Shown here: positions 1 through 8,364 of the stretch, in pieces
Position numbering within the stretch: the stretch's first letter is position 1
Layout: each line of letters begins with the position of its first letter
Origin: Coemansia sp. RSA 922
Lineage: Eukaryota > Kickxellomycota > Kickxellomycetes > Kickxellales > Kickxellaceae
Length of the DNA: 17,033 nt
Direction: 5' to 3'
NCBI GenBank assembly: GCA_027577415.1
Contig: JANBQS010000483.1
Coordinates: 1 to 17,033 of the forward strand
The notes under the pieces: model-generated
Seen by the model: the letters and a program-made list of their open reading frames with translations, nothing else
Told to the model about the DNA's origin: nothing
The model's database searches: none
Position numbers and translations under genes: made by a program

Positions 1-1011
1 GACAGGCAGTGCGGGCTCCTGGTCCAGCGCATGAAGATTAATATCATTGGCCCATCTGAACGAGTCGTCGTATGAACCAGGTTGGATAAACGGTGCACCT
101 TGCTGGTAGATAATATCGCCGATAAAAATGCGCGGAGATAGGCCGGGGGTCGGAGGAATAAAGCTGGCGTGCATCGTGGCATTGAAGTGATAGTTGAAAG
201 AGTTGGTCGAGTGAGCCGTAACAAGTACTGAGTAGCGCTGTGCAGGTGCAATGTCCACGCCATCCACCTCTAGTGGCTCCGTGTACTCGCCGTCAATCTC
301 GACCACGCGCATAATATGTCCCGGGAGAGTAAACTGGTACCACATTGTAGCTGACATATTGATCAAACGCAAACGATATGTCCGGCCAGGCTGAAAATGG
401 ATCGGCTTAGTGAGATTCCCATTGATACCGTTGATAAGCCCAAATCCATACCCATGTGCGGGCGGAAATGGCTGTTTGGGATCCAGAGTAATACTTGCAC
501 GCTCTGCAAAAGTCTGATAGTACCAGTCCTCAAGCGAGAACAGCATCTCCTCGTCGTATGCAACCGGTGGCCTGCCCTTATCTCGGATAACGAGCGGAGC
601 GCGCAGGCCGTCCGAGTTCTGGTGATGGTCATGGCCATGGAGCCAAAAGGTGCCCGCTTGGTCAACGACGTACTCGTAAGTAAATTGATCGCCTGGCGGA
701 ATGCCACATTGCGTAACCGGCGCAGGTCCGTCCATAAAGCTAGTGCCCTTCTGGAAGAGGCCGTGTGCATGAATCGACGTAGTAACGTTGAGCGAATTGT
801 GTACGGTAAGTGCCAGTGTATCGCCGACAGTCATTGTGACAGGTGGAATAGGCAGTGCGCCGTTAGCACCGATGCCTCGCACAATGCCGTATCCAACCCT
901 GTTGATGTCTACATATCCAACATCCCAGTATACACAGATGCGTGCGGCACTGGTCTGGTAGGCACAAACAAGCCAGAGGTAAATAATATGGAGTATAACA
1001 ATAGTAGACAT
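1..1011 (-). CDS. Secreted multicopper oxidase MCO1, 3'-truncated by the window edge
   Basis: The frame opens at the ATG at 1011 and stays open for 337 codons to base 1, so the C-terminal part lies outside the window. Residues 1-23 form a signal peptide (hydrophobic core, then TSAA). Two cupredoxin domains follow. The first histidine pair is at His81/His83 (SIHAHGLFQ) and the second at His125/His127 (FWLHGHDHHQNSDG); both are trinuclear-copper ligands in this family. The region around residues 190-320 (PGRTYRLRLIN, LPGHIMRVVEIDGEY, QRYSVLVTA) is typical of laccase domain 2. The type 1 copper site falls outside the window and cannot be checked. It resembles MCO2 more than MCO3/MCO4 (for example LING-NGN-TKPI). 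A minus-strand TATA-like box lies about 140 bases upstream of the ATG. Family members oxidise phenols or metals such as Fe(II) or Mn(II) using oxygen; the substrate is unknown here. Confidence 0.9.
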   Translation of the reverse strand, partial: MSTIVILHIIYLWLVCAYQTSAARICVYWDVGYVDINRVGYGIVRGIGANGALPIPPVTMTVGDTLALTVHNSLNVTTSIHAHGLFQKGTSFMDGPAPVTQCGIPPGDQFTYEYVVDQAGTFWLHGHDHHQNSDGLRAPLVIRDKGRPPVAYDEEMLFSLEDWYYQTFAERASITLDPKQPFPPAHGYGFGLINGINGNLTKPIHFQPGRTYRLRLINMSATMWYQFTLPGHIMRVVEIDGEYTEPLEVDGVDIAPAQRYSVLVTAHSTNSFNYHFNATMHASFIPPTPGLSPRIFIGDIIYQQGAPFIQPGSYDDSFRWANDINLHALDQEPALPV

Positions 1012-1418
1012 TGTAAACGCTATTACAATACTCAAAGATATGGAGATAAGGAGATGAGGTATAAAAAATAATTCAAGCAAGATGTTTGTCAACAACCACA
1101 TTTATAGACAATACACAGACCAGAAAACAGGGGGTGTGCCAAGGCCACTAAAAATATAAGCCCCGTGTGAGTGATACGCTAGGAGCGCGAATATATCACA
1201 AGACTTGACGTAAGTGTGGCTTGACCGTGAGTCCAAAAGGCTGCTAATAGTGACTCCGCGTGATAGTGTCTGTTGAATAGTGCTACGCCACTGGGCGATT
1301 TACAAGATATAGACCAAAGACATTTAGACATATTGTCTGTTTTGTACTACAGCTGCGGACAAGAAACTAAAAATAGTGATTGTACTGAGAATAGAAATGG
1401 CTTTTCATGTTCAAAAAT
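1012..1418. other. Intergenic: MCO1 promoter and MCO2 3' flank
   Basis: No convincing gene is seen in these 407 bases. The part next to MCO1 is AT- and purine-rich (AAAGATATGGAGATAAGG, plus strand), consistent with a 5' leader. A TATA-like box sits at 1150-1158 on the minus strand, and a CRE-like TGACGTAA is at 1206-1213. Short plus-strand frames crossing into 1419 onward are antisense shadows of MCO2. Confidence 0.6.
1150..1158 (-). promoter_or_regulatory. TATA-like box upstream of MCO1
   Basis: Reads TATATTTTT on the minus strand, about 140 bases upstream of the MCO1 ATG. MCO2 has a similar box at a similar distance, which supports but does not prove a core-promoter role. Confidence 0.35.
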
Positions 1419-3092
1419 TTATGAATGGCCGGTGGTGCCAGGCGGGCGAGAAACAATCCTGGGAGGATCCGGGAGGCCGCCAAAGTTGTAGCCATCATTT
1501 CCAGCGGCATTGCCCCAAGTGCGAGTGCCCTGGCGCTTACAAAAGTCAAGCATCTGAGGCGGCACAGTCATTGTTTTTTGCAGCACGTCAGGTGCCTCAA
1601 CAAATACCATGGCCATTCCCATGATAAAATGCACATCCAAGTGGCAGTGCATGAACCAAACACCGGGATTGTCGGCTCTAAACCGAAGCTTGATGTACTG
1701 ATGCTCAGGAATGGTCATGGTGTCGCGCTTGGCCGGAGACCCCGAGTAACGCCTGGTTGGAGTGTTCTTGAACTGGTCGGGGATTGGGAAAGGAGACTCG
1801 GCGAGGCCGTATTCAATTATTTGGAATGCGTGTCCGTGGAGATGCAGTGGGTGCGGCATGTCGTTTGGATTGTGGATTGTCACCTCAACAACCTCCAAGT
1901 GCTTGAGCACGATGGCGCCGGTCTGCGGGCCATAGACGCGAGGGGTCATCGCGACCTCGCCCATGGTCAACGCGGTGTATAGTGTAGGGACCTTGGGCGG
2001 TGAGTAGGTAATGTTGTTGATGTGGTCGAGATGCTGGCCCGTATGGTACGGGTTGTTACCGATAGACATTTTAATATACCGGTCAACGGGTAGAGCCAGT
2101 TCGCCGTCGAACGAGTGGAAGTCAACGTCATTGGCAAACCACGTCTGCGAGTTGCTATTGTGCATCCTGAAGGGAGCACCCTCACGGTAGATAATGTCGC
2201 CAGAGTATACGCGAGGCTCGAGCCCATTAGACGGCGGGACAAAGCTGGCGTACATGGTGGCGTTGTAGCGGTAATTGAACTCGACGGAGTTACGAGCAGT
2301 GACCAGTACAGAGTAGCGCTGACCTGGGGCAATGTCCAGGCCCTCGGCGACCTGAGGCTCAATATCGATACCGTCCATCTCGATCACGCGCATCTCGTGT
2401 CCAGGGAGCGTGAACTGGAACCAGCGCAGGGTGCCAATGTTGATCAAGCGCAAGCGGTACGTCTTGCCCGGGTGAAAGTAAATGGGCTTGGTATAGTTTC
2501 CGTTGTAGCCATTGATGAGAGCGTGTCCGTAGCCATGCGGAGGAGGGAACGGGAATGAGGGATCCAGTGTGATTTTGGCACGCTCAGCAAACTCCTCCTT
2601 GTACCAGTCCTCGAACGACAGCAAAATATCCTCGTCATAGTCAAAGGGGTTGTGGCTGTCGTAGATGATAAGTGGCGCGCGGAAGCCGTCAGAGTTTTGG
2701 TGGTGGTCGTGGCCATGTAGCCAGTACGTGCCGGGCTGGTCGATCATGTACTCGTAGGAAAAGGACTCGCCAGGTGGAATACCGCACTGATTGACCATTG
2801 CTGGGCCATCCAAGTAGCTGGTGCCATTCTGAAAGAGACCGTGAGCGTGAACTGATGTAGTTTCATCGAGCGAGTTGGCAACGTTGAGAATCAAAGTGTC
2901 GCCCTTTGTCGCAAATACCGGCGGAATAGGTAGCGCACCGTTGACACCGATGGCGCGGCGCGTTATTGTCTCGTCGCGGTTAACGTTTACATAGCCAACA
3001 TCCCAGTTCACGACCACTCGCTTAGCCAGCACAGATTGTGTCTGGATTAACAGCAGCAGAGCAGCGGTTGCTCTTGTGTAGAGTCCTCGCAT
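1419..3092 (-). CDS. Secreted multicopper oxidase MCO2 (laccase-like)
   Basis: 557 residues. I chose the ATG at 3092 because it begins a clear signal peptide (MRGLYTRATAALLLLIQTQ, then SVLA-KR); the frame extends further only through a TTG. Three cupredoxin domains carry all four copper motifs: His82/His84 (HAHG), His126/His128 (HGHDHH), His414/His417/His419 (HPLHLHGH) and His482-Cys483-His484 with His488 (HCHLDVH). Met493, ten residues after the cysteine, sits at the type 1 axial position. A full set of ten His and one Cys predicts an active four-copper oxidase. There are several N-glycosylation sequons. No C-terminal membrane helix follows the last domain, unlike Fet3-type ferroxidases, so a soluble secreted enzyme is likely. 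It lies head-to-tail with MCO1. Substrate (phenols, Mn or Fe) cannot be read from the sequence. Confidence 0.93.
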   Translation of the reverse strand: MRGLYTRATAALLLLIQTQSVLAKRVVVNWDVGYVNVNRDETITRRAIGVNGALPIPPVFATKGDTLILNVANSLDETTSVHAHGLFQNGTSYLDGPAMVNQCGIPPGESFSYEYMIDQPGTYWLHGHDHHQNSDGFRAPLIIYDSHNPFDYDEDILLSFEDWYKEEFAERAKITLDPSFPFPPPHGYGHALINGYNGNYTKPIYFHPGKTYRLRLINIGTLRWFQFTLPGHEMRVIEMDGIDIEPQVAEGLDIAPGQRYSVLVTARNSVEFNYRYNATMYASFVPPSNGLEPRVYSGDIIYREGAPFRMHNSNSQTWFANDVDFHSFDGELALPVDRYIKMSIGNNPYHTGQHLDHINNITYSPPKVPTLYTALTMGEVAMTPRVYGPQTGAIVLKHLEVVEVTIHNPNDMPHPLHLHGHAFQIIEYGLAESPFPIPDQFKNTPTRRYSGSPAKRDTMTIPEHQYIKLRFRADNPGVWFMHCHLDVHFIMGMAMVFVEAPDVLQKTMTVPPQMLDFCKRQGTRTWGNAAGNDGYNFGGLPDPPRIVSRPPGTTGHS

Positions 3093-3927
3093 CAGGGTAT
3101 AACAACAAAGCCGGAAGTAAAAAGTAAAAGTGACAAGCAATAACTAGAGATAATGAAAATATCACGTTAGATGTTTGCAAAAAAAAGTCTATGGTGGTGA
3201 ACAACAAGATTTAAAAGAGGGAAAGGGCTGGCTATGCCCATTAGTAATATATAGCCATGGAGCAAGAGTAGGAAAGATGAGGGTGCTAGAATAACGGTCC
3301 TCCAAACAAACGGGTAAGGAGAAGCGAGGCGGGGCGTTGTTTTGGACTGCTTTGTTGTGTTTACACTATCATCTGTACTAGAACCAGAAGTGCACTCCCA
3401 AAAAGGAACATTGTCGACTGGAAAAGAACAAACGCAAATAAAATGGAATTAAAACGTGCAGTTGAGCAAGTATAGCTTCAGGCAGGGTACGCCACATATC
3501 AGATTCGATACACACGAGCGGTCCAAGAAAATCTTTTCAATATCTTCATGCGCGACATTTACTTTATTTGGGGTGTGCACTATTTCCCTCATAATGCGCG
3601 ACAATGACAACGTGTTGCCATAAAATGCATTTTCTTATTATCAAAATAGCAGCATGTGGAAGTAGAAAACAGCCCACAGTGGTTTGTGGCGCGACTGCGT
3701 TTCTGTTTCATGTCGTCAAAAAGGAGGGAGAGGCACTCAGGGGAATAGTGCAGCCTATTCGATTGTCTAAGATGGTCCCAAGGGAGGTTGTATTCCATAT
3801 CTGACTTTCTCACACTGAGGGAGATATGTGCGGCTTTTTTTCTGGACCGACAAGTGATTGTCTAGCATGTGGCTGAGGTGTGCTTTCCTGTTTGAGCCAA
3901 GCAAGAGTGGTGTGTGTAAACATGATG
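3093..3927. other. Intergenic: MCO2 promoter and 3' flank of the truncated MCO copy
   Basis: The largest gap in the window (835 bases). No protein-like frame is seen: two overlapping short frames on opposite strands around 3589-3813 have composition unlike coding sequence and no recognisable motif. The 160 bases next to MCO2 are AT-rich with a TATA-like box (3246-3254). ATGCGCGACA occurs twice in direct orientation, at 3548-3557 and 3594-3603. This gap may be the remains of sequence left after the neighbouring MCO copy was broken, but no MCO homology is visible in it. Confidence 0.5.
3246..3254 (-). promoter_or_regulatory. TATA-like box upstream of MCO2
   Basis: Reads CTATATATT on the minus strand, about 155-160 bases before the MCO2 ATG. 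The spacing is similar to that of the MCO1 box. Confidence 0.4.
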
Positions 3928-4410
3928 TTAGAATATTAGAAAGCAGCTACTAGAGAAATTACCCTGCTGATTCGTTGGAGTCGAAGTCGGGGTCGAAGGA
4001 CGCCCATTCTGGAAAGCCGTTGTCGGCGGTGGCGAAAGACCAGCGAGATCAGGACCAGCGTTGCCAGCTTTATTGCCCTCGGTGCGAATACCCTGAGCGC
4101 GGCACAGCTCAAGCATAGAGTCAGGCACCTTTTGGTGCTGGCGGAGCACATCAGGAGCCTCGAAGAAAGTGAGCGCCATGCCCATGCCAAAATGTACGTC
4201 CATATGGCAGTGCAGCAGCCAAACACCCGGATTGTCGGCTCTAAATCTCAACTTGGCGTAGTGGTCAACAGGGACAACAAACGTGTCTCGCTTCATAGGA
4301 GCATTACACTTTTCCGAGTACCGCAATACGGGCTCCAATTGATTAACAAGTGAGCCAAGCTCAATGATCTGGAACGCATGGCCATGGAGATACATTTAGT
4401 CGTGTAGAGG
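3928..4410 (-). pseudogene. 5'-truncated multicopper oxidase remnant (C-terminal copper domain only)
   Basis: Read on the minus strand, homology to MCO4 begins at about 4410, inside the third copper motif, and continues to a TAA at 3928-3930. The two N-terminal cupredoxin domains, signal peptide and promoter are missing. Just inside the break, the codon matching the Pro of HPMHLHGH is replaced by GAC plus an in-frame TAA (4396-4398), and the next copper-ligand His is Tyr (MYLHGHAF). From the ATG at 4395 a 155-residue frame stays open and keeps HCHMDVHFGMGM, so the rest has not decayed. The tail (PTSTPTNQQGNFSSS) differs from every intact copy. The break plus loss of a ligand argue against a working oxidase. 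Bases 4118-4274 are identical to 6790-6946 in MCO4, so the copy is young or was recently gene-converted. Confidence 0.85.
4118..4274. repeat. 157-base exact repeat shared with MCO4 (6790-6946)
   Basis: These bases match 6790-6946 without a difference at an offset of 2672. The flanks on both sides carry scattered differences, for example four in about 49 bases to the left. It covers the fourth copper motif and the sequence after it. Direct repeats this close can support unequal crossing over or gene conversion. Confidence 0.9.
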
Positions 4411-4473
4411 CTATATATAAACATTTGTCCGCAATGTTTATTAAATAACATATATATCTAAAGCAATATACCC

Positions 4474-6126
4474 CTAAAAGTCTACCGGAGGCACTAAAGG
4501 CCCATTTCGATTCACTCTTATCGGTGGCAGCGGCAGACCAGCGAGATCAAGCCCAGTGTTGCCAGCTCCGTTGCCCTGGGTGTTAATACCTTGAGCGCGA
4601 CATAGCTCGAGCATAGCTTCAGGCACCTTTTGGCGCTGGCGAAGCACATCGGGGGCTTCAATAAATGTTAGCGCCATGCCCATGCCAAAGTGAATGTCCA
4701 TATGGCAATGGAACAGCCAAACGCCGGGGTTGTCGGCTCTGAACCTAATCTTGACGTAGCTGTTGATCGGAATAACAATTGTGTCTCGCTGCATGGGAGC
4801 GTTGACCTCGGAAGAGAAGCGGCGCACGGGTTCCGACTTGTTGACAAGCGAACCATACTCGATAATCTGGAATGCGTGACCGTGGAGATGCATAGGATGA
4901 GGGAGTGAGTTGGGGCTATTTACAAGCAGCTCAATATACTCCAGGTGCTTCAAAATAATGGCATGGGTCTGTGGGCCGTACGCAGCCTCGTTCATGGCCA
5001 GTGGGGTATCGAGAGACATCGCAGAGTAGAGAGAAGGGATCAAGGGCTGGGCGTAAGTGATGTTGTTAATGATGTCCATAGTCTGGCCCGTGGTAAACAG
5101 AGACCCGCCTACGGTAAGCTCAATCTGGCGGTCGACAGGTAGCGGGGGGTTGCCGCTGAGGGAGCAGAGTTCGACATCGCTGACCCACTTGAAGTTCGCT
5201 GGCTCAGTAGTGGGCATGATAGGGGCACCCTCGCGGTACTCGATAAGCCCTTGGTAATGGCGGGGGTTCTTGTCCTCTATCCTAGGGACAAAGCCGGCAT
5301 ATAGCGTGGCGTTGTAGTGGTAGTTGTGCGAGTCGGTCGGATGAGCGGTGACTAGAACCGAGTAGCGCTCACCTGGGCCCATGTCCAACCCATCAACAGC
5401 GCTTGGCTGGGAGTACTCGCCATCAGCTTCAATAACGCGCATCTGATGCCCAGGCAAGTTAAACTGGAACCACTCAGTCGTCGACATATTCAAGATGCGA
5501 AAGCGATAAGTTTTCCCAGGTTTGAATTTTAGCGTCGGAGTCGTCGGGTGACCGTTAAACAGAGCATAAGGAAAGCTGGCGGGCGGCGGGAAAGTTTTGG
5601 TTGGATCCAGAGTATCTTTGAGCCGGGCTGCAAACTCGAACGGATACCAGTCCTCCAGCGACAGCAAATACTCTTCGTCGTAACGATGTGGTTCCCTACG
5701 CTCATGCACAACCAATGGCGTACGCAAACCGTCCGAGTTCTGGTGATGATCATGTCCGTGTATCCAGAAAGTGCCAGCATGATCCGCCTCGTACTCGTAT
5801 GTGAAAGAATGGCCAGGTGGAATGCCACACTGAGTAACCATGGCGGGGCCGTCCATAAAGCTGGTACCGTTTTGGAAAAGACCATGGGCGTGGATCGACG
5901 TAGTTACATCGAGAGAGTTGTGCACGTTGATTACCAGAGTATCGCCCCTGGTTGCAAATACCGGCGGGATCGGCAGCGCGCCATTAACGCCAATAGCACG
6001 TCGTGGGCTGTGACCATCGCGATCCAAATTCACATAGCCAACGTTCCAGTCGACCACTACGCGAGCGGCACTAGTTAGCGCGCCCAGAAGAAGCACTACG
6101 CTAGCCGCCTGCCGGTATACCTTCAT
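4474..6126 (-). CDS. Secreted multicopper oxidase MCO3 (laccase-like)
   Basis: 550 residues from the ATG at 6126. The signal peptide is residues 1-20 (AASVVLLLGALTSA, then ARVVVDW). Copper ligands are complete: His79/His81 (HAHG), His123/His125 (HGHDHH), His410/His413/His415 (HPMHLHGH), His473-Cys474-His475 and His479 (HCHMDIH), with Met484 at the type 1 axial position. An axial Met usually goes with a lower redox potential than the Leu or Phe of high-potential laccases. Extra Cys at 100, 321 and 509 may form disulphides. There are N-glycosylation sequons (for example at NMS and NIT) and no C-terminal anchor. It is the closest full-length relative of MCO4, and the two share upstream sequence. 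The 63-base gap to the truncated copy downstream is AT-rich. Confidence 0.94.
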   Translation of the reverse strand: MKVYRQAASVVLLLGALTSAARVVVDWNVGYVNLDRDGHSPRRAIGVNGALPIPPVFATRGDTLVINVHNSLDVTTSIHAHGLFQNGTSFMDGPAMVTQCGIPPGHSFTYEYEADHAGTFWIHGHDHHQNSDGLRTPLVVHERREPHRYDEEYLLSLEDWYPFEFAARLKDTLDPTKTFPPPASFPYALFNGHPTTPTLKFKPGKTYRFRILNMSTTEWFQFNLPGHQMRVIEADGEYSQPSAVDGLDMGPGERYSVLVTAHPTDSHNYHYNATLYAGFVPRIEDKNPRHYQGLIEYREGAPIMPTTEPANFKWVSDVELCSLSGNPPLPVDRQIELTVGGSLFTTGQTMDIINNITYAQPLIPSLYSAMSLDTPLAMNEAAYGPQTHAIILKHLEYIELLVNSPNSLPHPMHLHGHAFQIIEYGSLVNKSEPVRRFSSEVNAPMQRDTIVIPINSYVKIRFRADNPGVWLFHCHMDIHFGMGMALTFIEAPDVLRQRQKVPEAMLELCRAQGINTQGNGAGNTGLDLAGLPLPPIRVNRNGPLVPPVDF

Positions 6127-6209
6127 TGTGTGTACGTAAGCGATAGTAAAGTGAGAAACTGTTCGGTAGAGAGAAGACGACCAGGCCTCCTTTTAGATGG
6201 ATGCTTGAT

Positions 6210-6490
6210 GTGTGTGGTTTTAAAGACACACGACACTCTACCTGGACAAGAGGTGTGCTTGTCACAACATGTGGTTGTTTGCGAGGCATTTAAAGGGAAG
6301 CCGCTTTGGTCCAGAACGCCTCATTTTCCGTATCGCACAGACAATCAAGCCTGTGGGCCAAAAATAAAAGTCCTGAGAGCAGAATGGAGCCAGAAACCAT
6401 CACTGTAATTTACATCGTTGTGCTCATGCAGAATTCAAATAATACGGCAACAAAAAACCCTCCCCTTTTCCTATACCACTGGCCGCATTG
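6210..6490. repeat. Segmental duplication, copy A (pairs with 8365-8595)
   Basis: Diverged but collinear similarity to 8365-8595, with several identical blocks of 8-19 bases in the same order. It shows that MCO3 and MCO4 were copied together with their upstream DNA. Boundaries are approximate because they were judged by eye. Confidence 0.75.
6328..6346. promoter_or_regulatory. Conserved 19-base element, MCO3 upstream
   Basis: CCGTATCGCACAGACAATC, about 200 bases upstream of the MCO3 ATG. It is identical to 8490-8508 upstream of MCO4, while the sequence around it has diverged strongly. Selective retention suggests a transcription-factor site; the factor is unknown. Confidence 0.45.
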
Positions 6491-6680
6491 AAGGGCTCGT
6501 GGCTTAGCACTTAAATGAGCTCTTGGTCTTGTGAGTATCAAATCAGTGGCCGACTAGAAAGGAACCATGTTGCTAATATCAAGGCAATATGAGCGTGATT
6601 ACCGCTTAGGGCCTCTAAATAAATAATTGGCTACCAAGTTTACTAAAAAATATTATAGTCAATCATATGTTGCTCCCCCC

Positions 6681-8303
6681 TCAAGCTTTAAGGGTTGGAG
6701 GCGGTGGTAGACCTGTGAGGTCAACCCCGGCATTGCCAGCTCCGTTGCCCTTGGTGCGAATGCCCTGAACGTGGCACAGTTCAAGCATGGAGTCAGGCAC
6801 CTTTTGGTGCTGGCGGAGCACATCAGGAGCCTCGAAGAAAGTGAGCGCCATGCCCATGCCAAAATGTACGTCCATATGGCAGTGCAGCAGCCAAACACCC
6901 GGATTGTCGGCTCTAAATCTCAACTTGGCGTAGTGGTCAACAGGGATAACAAACGTGTCTCGCTTCATAGGAGCATTACACTTCTCCGAGTACCGCAACA
7001 CAGGTTCCGATTGATTAACAAGTGAGCCAAGCTCGATGATCTGAAACGCATGGCCATGGAGATGCATCGGGTGTAGAAGGACACTGGGGTTCTTGATAAG
7101 AAGTTCAATAGACTCCAAGTGCTTCAAAACAAGGGCGTGTGTCTGTGGACCGTATACGGCTTCGTTTGTGTAAAGAGGAGCGTCGAGGGAAAGCGTCGAG
7201 TAGAGAGAAGGGATCAAGGGCTGGGCGTAGGTAATGTTGTTGATAATGTTAAAGGTCTGGCCCGTGGTAAACAGCGAAAGACCCACGGTTAGATCGATTT
7301 GACGGTCGACGGGCAGCGGAGGGTTACCATCGAGGGAGCAGAGTTCGACGTCGTTGACCCACTTGAAGTTCGCTGGTTCGGTAGTAGGCATGATAGGGGC
7401 ACCCTCGCGGTACTCGATAAGTCCTTGGTAGTAGCGTGGGTTCCTGCCCTCAAGCTTAGGGTCAAAGATGGCGTACAACGTGGTGTTGTAATAGTAATTG
7501 TGCGAGTCAGTCGGATGGGCGGTGACTAGAACCGAGTAGCGCTGGCCAGGGCCCATGTCCAAACCGTCGACAGCACTTGGCTGGGAGTATTCACCATCAG
7601 CCTCGATAACGCGCATCTGATGCCCAGGAAGGTTGAACTGAAACCACTCGGTCGTCGACATATTCAAGATGCGAAAGCGATACGTTTTACCCGGCTTGAA
7701 CTGAAATTTTGGAGCCGCCGGGTAGCCATTAAACAAGGCATAGGGGTAGTTTGGTGGCGGCGGGAAAACCTGAGTCGGATCTAGAGAGTTTTTGAGTCGC
7801 GTCGCAAACTCAAACTGGTACCAGTCCTCCAGAGACAACACGTACTCCGCCTCGTAGTGGTATGGATCCATACGCTCACGCACGACCAATGGTGTACGCA
7901 AACCGTCAGAGTTCTGGTGGTGATCGTGACCGTGCAGCCAAAACGTACCGGCGTGGTCCGCCTCGTACTCATAGGTAAAGTTGTGACCAGGCGGGATGCC
8001 GCACTGCGTGGCCATGGCGGGGCCGTCCATAAAGCTGGTACCGTTTTGAAAGAGACCATGGGCGTGGATCGACGTAGTTACATCGAGAGAGTTGTGCACG
8101 TTGATTACCAATGTATCGCCTTTAGTTGCGATGACTGGCGGAATCGGCAGCGCGCCATTAACACCGACGGCGCGTCGTGGGCTGTGGCCATCGCGATCCA
8201 CTTGCACGTATCCAACATCCCAGTTGACCACCACTCGCGCCGCGCTGGCGATAGCACCGAGAATTAGCACGGCGCTAGCCGCCTTCTGGTAGATATGCAC
8301 CAT
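6681..8303 (-). CDS. Secreted multicopper oxidase MCO4 (laccase-like)
   Basis: 540 residues from the ATG at 8303. The signal peptide is residues 1-21 (AASAVLILGAIASA, then ARVVVNW). It aligns with MCO3 almost without gaps, shifted by one residue: His80/His82, His124/His126, His411/His414/His416, His474-Cys475-His476 and His480, with axial Met485. All ten His and the Cys are present. It differs from MCO3 mainly in surface stretches and in a shorter tail (LTGLPPPPTLKA). The third motif reads LLHPMHLHGH. There is no membrane anchor. It is also the nearest match to the truncated copy at 3928-4410, which means MCO4 and not the adjacent MCO3 was the donor or partner. Probably an extracellular phenol or metal oxidase; the substrate is not shown. 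Confidence 0.94.
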   Translation of the reverse strand: MVHIYQKAASAVLILGAIASAARVVVNWDVGYVQVDRDGHSPRRAVGVNGALPIPPVIATKGDTLVINVHNSLDVTTSIHAHGLFQNGTSFMDGPAMATQCGIPPGHNFTYEYEADHAGTFWLHGHDHHQNSDGLRTPLVVRERMDPYHYEAEYVLSLEDWYQFEFATRLKNSLDPTQVFPPPPNYPYALFNGYPAAPKFQFKPGKTYRFRILNMSTTEWFQFNLPGHQMRVIEADGEYSQPSAVDGLDMGPGQRYSVLVTAHPTDSHNYYYNTTLYAIFDPKLEGRNPRYYQGLIEYREGAPIMPTTEPANFKWVNDVELCSLDGNPPLPVDRQIDLTVGLSLFTTGQTFNIINNITYAQPLIPSLYSTLSLDAPLYTNEAVYGPQTHALVLKHLESIELLIKNPSVLLHPMHLHGHAFQIIELGSLVNQSEPVLRYSEKCNAPMKRDTFVIPVDHYAKLRFRADNPGVWLLHCHMDVHFGMGMALTFFEAPDVLRQHQKVPDSMLELCHVQGIRTKGNGAGNAGVDLTGLPPPPTLKA

Positions 8304-8364
8304 GGGTATGTAAGCGACAGAAAAGATGGAGTTTTAAAGTAGCCGGTTGAAAGTACACGACCCA

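Larger units (their letters stand above)
6127..6680. other. Intergenic: MCO3 promoter with duplicated clpP 3' flank, and MCO4 3' flank
   Basis: No gene is seen in these 554 bases. About 6210-6490 is homologous to 8365-8595 upstream of MCO4: both carry GTGGTT-TAAAGA-ACACG, GAGGCATTT, an identical 19-base block, TTGTGCTCA and a poly-A/CCC stretch in the same order. The MCO3 copy has an insertion of about 60 bases after the 19-base block. Since 8595 lies in the clpP 3' flank, this stretch appears to contain a copy of that flank. Bases 6510-6680 are AT-rich and featureless. Confidence 0.65.

Noticed and set aside
397..1071. Plus-strand 224-codon frame at the left end
   Set aside because: It is antisense to MCO1, whose 337-codon frame carries the copper motifs and signal peptide.
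1206..1213. CRE-like TGACGTAA upstream of MCO1
   Set aside because: A single 8-base match about 200 bases upstream, absent from the other MCO promoters; noted only within the intergenic entry.
3548..3603. Direct repeat ATGCGCGACA at 3548 and 3594
   Set aside because: Only ten bases, two copies, not found near the other MCO genes; too weak to call a regulatory site.
3589..3813. Overlapping short frames on both strands in the MCO2-remnant gap
   Set aside because: Two frames on opposite strands over the same bases, with no motif, no good composition and no homology to the MCO copies.
1..8303. Fet3-type ferroxidase assignment for the MCO genes
   Set aside because: There is no C-terminal membrane helix and no neighbouring Ftr1-type permease, and I could not see the iron-site acidic residues by eye alignment; left as laccase-like with unknown substrate.
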